Source: Echinarachnius parma (Eukaryota > Echinodermata > Echinoidea > Clypeasteroida > Echinarachniidae). Taken from it: DNA of 64,000 nucleotides. Position numbers and translations under genes: made by a program. Location: contig JBAMJV010003836.1 of assembly GCA_037951105.1 (NCBI GenBank), positions 1-64,000 on the forward strand, given 5' to 3'. This document shows, piece by piece, positions 59,565 to 64,000 of this stretch. The notes under the pieces are model-generated. The model did no database searches and was not told where the DNA came from. It saw only the letters and a program-made list of their open reading frames with translations. Every line of letters begins with the position of its first letter. Position 1 is the stretch's first letter.

Positions 59565-62420
59565 ATTGGCAATTCAGATCACACACACTGTTGACTTTCG
59601 CACGTTTTTTGGTTGAGTAATGGGTGTGATTCTTTATCATGTTTATGCTTATTTTGTACGTTCTTAATTTGGTGATTCGTATGATGTGAAAATAGAAGAA
59701 CGACGGGTTGTTATAAACGTACAGGATTTGTTTTGTAATAATGAAATTAGCGATTCAGAACACAGAATCGTGGCACTTTCGCGCGCGTTTCGCCTGTCAT
59801 CGGATCTGTCTTTTTCGCGATTCATCAGTGGGTGGGGGGTTTACATGTGGTGGTTCTGCATGCTATAATTGTGTTGTTTATTTGGTATAATTTTGAAGTA
59901 AGATAAAAAAATTTTTTAAAAAGAACACGAGGTTTGTTGTAACCATTTGGAAGGACAGTGTGTATCGTTTTTAGAAGCAATTACTGCTTATTATCAATTC
60001 GTTAGTTCGTTATTATAGTTAAAATTCTTAAGTGGGTATCATGTGAAAATAGAAAAGGGGCAACAACTTTTTTAATAAGATTGCATAACTCCGTTTTGTA
60101 AGCAATGAAAATCGCATGAATTATACACTTTTGCGCGCCTTTTCGCTTGTTTGATCTGTTTTTTGTTTTTTTTTATAGGTGCCTGTGGGTTTATATCCTC
60201 ATGCTAAATCCGCCCTAAATTAGGTATCATTTTCTATTTTAGAATTACAAGAGGCTTGTAATAACAATCTGGAAGGACGAGAGGTTTCGTTGAGCAAGCA
60301 ATTACTACTTATTAGCAATTCAGATCACAGAAACTGGACTTTCGCGCCCTTTTCTCTTGTTATTTGATCTGTTCGGTTTACGGATTCATTAAAAAATGTG
60401 GGCGTGGTCCTTGAATTTCGCTTGTTATTTCATCCGTCTGTTCTACGGGTTCAGTGATGAAGTGTGGATGTGATGTGTATTTTAACTCCACGTTCTTGTA
60501 TATAATTTAAAAATAAAAAAGGGACAAGAGGTTTTTGTAATTACCTTTTGGAAGGACAAGATGTTTAGTTTCGGAAGTAATCACTAATAAGTAGTTAATA
60601 TCGCAGGAACCCTGGACTTTCGCGCGATTTTTCGCTTGTTATCTGATCAGTTCGTTTTTACAGATTCATTACGAAATGTGGGTGTGGTCCTTCGGGCTAA
60701 TTAATTTCCATTCTTTATTTGGTATCATATGTAATAGAAGTAGGACCAAAATATACCGGTTCTGAAATGACATGATTTCTTCCGTAAGCAATGCACAAAG
60801 AGAATACATGGCCGAGATCTTAGGGAGGGGGGCGGCCCATAGTAGCCCACCCCCCCCCCCCCCCCCCCCGGCCGTAGAAAGACCTCAAATAGCCCGGCCT
60901 CTTTATAGGGTAAAAGTAAAAGAGTGTACTGATTATTTCTGACCTTCATGTGAGTGTTTGGGGGTTGTTTTGAATCCATGGAAAAATATATTTTATTAAC
61001 TCCTTGAGTGCCAAGCTCACATTTTTGCGAGTTACAATACACACAAATGCCATAGAGCATTACAATATCTGGCACGTTAAGAGTTAAGGACTAATAAATA
61101 AGAGTAATTTCCCTCTTAATGGCTCGTATACTTGTGCAATTTGATAATTAGTCCTTCTTACTGCTACCTATATAGATCAATTCCATAATGTGCATTGGAT
61201 CGAGGGTTCGTATTTGATTTGTTATTATGATAAACTATTCGGAAGAATCATGCAAATAAGTCCTTCATGTATCTCAACATTATTCAAGGAAGGATATTGC
61301 AGCATCTTTTTTAAACTTTCCAAGAATGCCCGGTACTCTTTATTCATCTTTAAAATAAAATTTATCATTTACAAGGACAAGATGTTTAGTTTCGGAAGTA
61401 ATTACTACTTAAAAGCAATTAATATCGTAAGAACCCTAGACTTTCGCTCGCCTTTTCGCTTGTTATCTGATCTGTTTTTTTTTCCGGATTCATAGATAAG
61501 TGGCCGGATTCGTAGATATGTGGTCGGTCCTTCGGGCTAATACTTTTCCATTCTAAAGTGGGTGTTGTTTGAATTAGAAGGCGGGCGAGATAGTTGCTTG
61601 GTTTATGAAATGGCATGGTTTCTTCCGCCGTCTGTTCTACAGGACAATAATAATGTTTTGTTTCGAAATCAGTTACTACTTATAAGCAAATACTAATACC
61701 GCAGGGACCCTGGACTTTCGCTCGCCTTTTCGCTTGTTATCTGATCTGGTTTTTTTTCCGGATTCAGTGGCCGGATTCGTAGATATGTGGTCGGTCCTTC
61801 GGGCTGATACTTTTCCATTCTAAAGTGGGTGTTGTTTGAATTAGGAGGCGGGTGAGACAGTTGCTTGGTTTATGAAATGGCATGGTTTCTTCCGCCGTCT
61901 GTTCTACAGGACAATAATTATGTTTTGTTTCGAAATCAGTTACTATACTTATAAGCAATAATAATACCGCAGGGACCCTGGACTTTCGCGCGCCTTTTCG
62001 CTTGTTATTTGATCTGTTCAATTTACGGATTCATTAAGAAGACTAGTGTGGGTGTGGTCCTTCGGGCTAATAACTGTCCATTCATATTATTGGGTACTAT
62101 TGTTTGAATTAGAAAAAAGGACGAGATATGAAATGAAAGGATTACGTTCATTAGCTATACAGTTCACAGAGACTCTTATTTCAGTGATTAAGTGAGGGTT
62201 ACATGTAGTGAGTGTATTCCAATTCCCCGTCTTATATATACTTTTAAAAGGAAAGGGATAGAAGGAGAAGATGTTTCGTGTTTTTTTTTTTTTTTTTCTT
62301 TTTCGTAATATAAGCAATTAATATCGCAGGGACCCTGGACTTTCGCGCGTGTTTTTTCGCTTGTTATTTGATCTGTTCATTTTTACGGATTCATTGAGAA
62401 GTGTGGGTGTAGTCCTCCGT
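59565..62420. repeat. degenerate tandem array, ~270-bp units
   Basis: At least nine units marked by GGACTTTCGCGCGCCTTTTC near 59599, 59777, 60126, 60332, 60611, 61437, 61711, 61978 and 62336, each followed by TGTTATYTGATCTGTT and GTGTGGTCCTTCGGGCTAAT. The best-preserved units (61437-61978) are 274 and 267 bp apart. A ~600-bp unrelated segment with a C run (60850-60869) interrupts it. Confidence 0.8.
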
Positions 62421-62578
62421 GCGAATTGTTCATTCAAAATTAGGGTATTGTTCACATTGGAAGAAAGAAAAGATACTTGTTTTATATTGCATTTTTTGTT
62501 CCGTAAACAATAATGAAATTAGCAAGGGCAAGAAACAAATCATGAATAATAAAGCAGGAAATAGTAGCGCGGCTTTAA
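62421..62578. other. unassigned sequence
   Basis: Degraded end of the tandem array; nothing else. Confidence 0.4.
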
Positions 62579-62905
62579 AGGGATAGTTGAGTTTTGGTCA
62601 AACTGAATTTTAGTACCCAAAACCTGCACCATAACAATACAAACTAATAGTTATAACTACACCATGCTCGAAAGGTATACACAATTACAGACGACTTAGT
62701 AAAAACCCGGTTATCATTTAAAAAAAGAGCCGTTACAACTCAAGAGGCCGCTTTCTAAAAACTCCTTGGTTTCAACTTTAAACCTGTTTTATACAAAATT
62801 GTGCATGGTGTGATGTTTTGTTAAAATAATGAATAAATAGAGATATCTTAACAACTATTAAAAAACCTCTTGAATTTTTGTAAAAGTAGTGTATAAGCAT
62901 TTTAT
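62579..62905 (-). mobile_element. M2 MITE, left half
   Basis: AGGGATAGTTGAGTTTTGGT after TTAA (62575-62578); follows the reverse-oriented M2 order and stops mid-element. Confidence 0.75.
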
Positions 62906-63104
62906 GCCTGGCCAGACGATATATAAATAAAATATTTTGAAATCAAATTTTACAACTATGAGAGCATTCGAAAGAGAATGATTCTCATTTCACATGTTTC
63001 ATTCAATGAACTTTCAAATGGAATTAAAACCAACCAATTAGGTGTCAAGGGGCATTTCGGGAAGTAGCAATACTCAAGTGTTCCTTTAAAGACCGTTCCT
63101 CCCT

Positions 63105-63225
63105 TAGCTCTAATAGAACATGCACGGTCTATAAACAACAACCGTCTCCTCAAGAACTCGAACCCGGATCTCCGGCTTTGAAAGCCGACGCCTACACCAC
63201 TATGCCATGCATGGAAACCTATATA
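63105..63225 (-). mobile_element. tRNA-derived SINE head
   Basis: Minus-strand box A TGGCATAGTGGTGTAGG (63191-63207) and box B GGTTCGAGTTC (63154-63164). No complete cloverleaf, so a SINE or tRNA relic. Confidence 0.55.
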
Positions 63226-64000
63226 GTGAAAGAAGAAAGACACAAACTCATGCCACTCTAAACATGGTTAAATTGTATTCCATGTATATAATTAAAATCC
63301 ACATTGGCTGCTTTTAACCATGTAATAACTGTAATAAAGCACTATATAAAAATGGACAATTATTATTATTATTAGGATAAACTCATCATTTTGTTTAACT
63401 TGTGGGATGAGGATGTATAGCGAAGGGGGCAAAATCCCCACCTTGCGCCCCCTTCCTTAGATCTACGCCTCTGAAAGCGTGGTCGATTATGTCCGTTGCA
63501 GTGGATGAAGATTAATGATTCGACGTCGTAAGCCAGACTCGTTGACATGGGTCACTTACATTATAAGTCGAGTGTGGCTTTGCAGCCCCGTTCAGGCTCA
63601 TGTATCTTCGATATTACCAGCACTAACACTATGAGTGCCACAGTCGATTATATTTACTTACATTCGTAGAATTAGATTTGATAATTTTTTGTTCCTTTAA
63701 AAGTGTACAGGAAGACATTGTTGTAACATGATATTTTACATACTTTACAGTATAAATTATATACTTTAAAGTTTCCCTTGAAAATTATCCAGTATACTAT
63801 AATGTGTTTCCCACTTTGTGAATCAGCATGTTATGCGGATCTTGTTACTTTTACATTTTGTTTAAACAAAAAAATAATCCATTGGTGAATTACAAACTGT
63901 AAGTTATGTTCATAAACATTTCATGGAATATAACAGATACATACAATAATTAAAATCAATAAGAAAAAACTAGCGAAACCGGATGTCACGTTAAGGTTAT
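63226..64000. other. gene-free sequence
   Basis: A short (TTA)n run at 63360-63374; nothing coding. Confidence 0.45.

Overview
This is non-coding-rich, AT-rich animal nuclear DNA: spliced genes with GT-AG introns, CA/GT microsatellites, many poly-G/poly-C runs, non-LTR retrotransposons and dense inverted-repeat (MITE-type) transposons. A secreted C-type lectin pair, a WSC-type sulfotransferase, a metabotropic-glutamate-receptor-like first exon and CR1-like and Harbinger elements together fit a marine deuterostome. I favour an echinoderm such as a sea urchin from the lectin style, but that is inference and not proven by the window.

Layout. 0-4.5 kb: repeats and MITEs. 4.58-6.84 kb: three-exon sulfotransferase gene (+). 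7-28.4 kb: repeat territory with a nearly intact CR1-like LINE (9.3-13.06 kb), a dimeric tRNA-derived SINE inside a ~190-bp tandem array (14.85-15.8 kb), a 233-bp tandem array (17.4-18 kb), foldback elements (19.4-21.9 kb) and a 5'-truncated LINE (26.45-27.6 kb, -). 28.42-29.40 kb: an exon-like reading frame of 51-residue repeats that I do not recognise. 29.35-43.82 kb: a direct segmental duplication, copy A (29354-38033) and copy B (38567-43819), each with one complete three-exon secreted C-type lectin gene. 45.70-46.31 kb: first coding exon of an mGluR-like class C GPCR (+); its intron runs at least to the end of the window and holds a 2.5-kb element with nine copies of GTCCTTCCGTTACC(G/A), a decayed Harbinger transposon (54745-57258) and a ~270-bp repeat array (59.6-62.4 kb).

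The genes do not form a pathway. The most informative structure is the lectin duplication: each copy shows the empty site for insertions in the other, so target-site duplications (TTAA, TA) and relative ages can be read directly. The main oddities are the periodic GTCCTTCCGTTACC element, the 51-residue repeat protein, amino-acid changes concentrated in the lectin ligand loop, a MITE 17 bp before a lectin splice acceptor, and an mGluR-like ligand domain with Ala at the position of the glutamate-binding Arg78. MITE families are labelled M1 (AGGGATCTAGTAAC), M2 (AGGGGTAGTTTAGTTTTGG), M3 (GGGCCCCGTTGCAGAAAGAG), M4 (CAGGGTGGCCC), M5 (GGCCCGGTCACATATC) and M6-M10 by local description.
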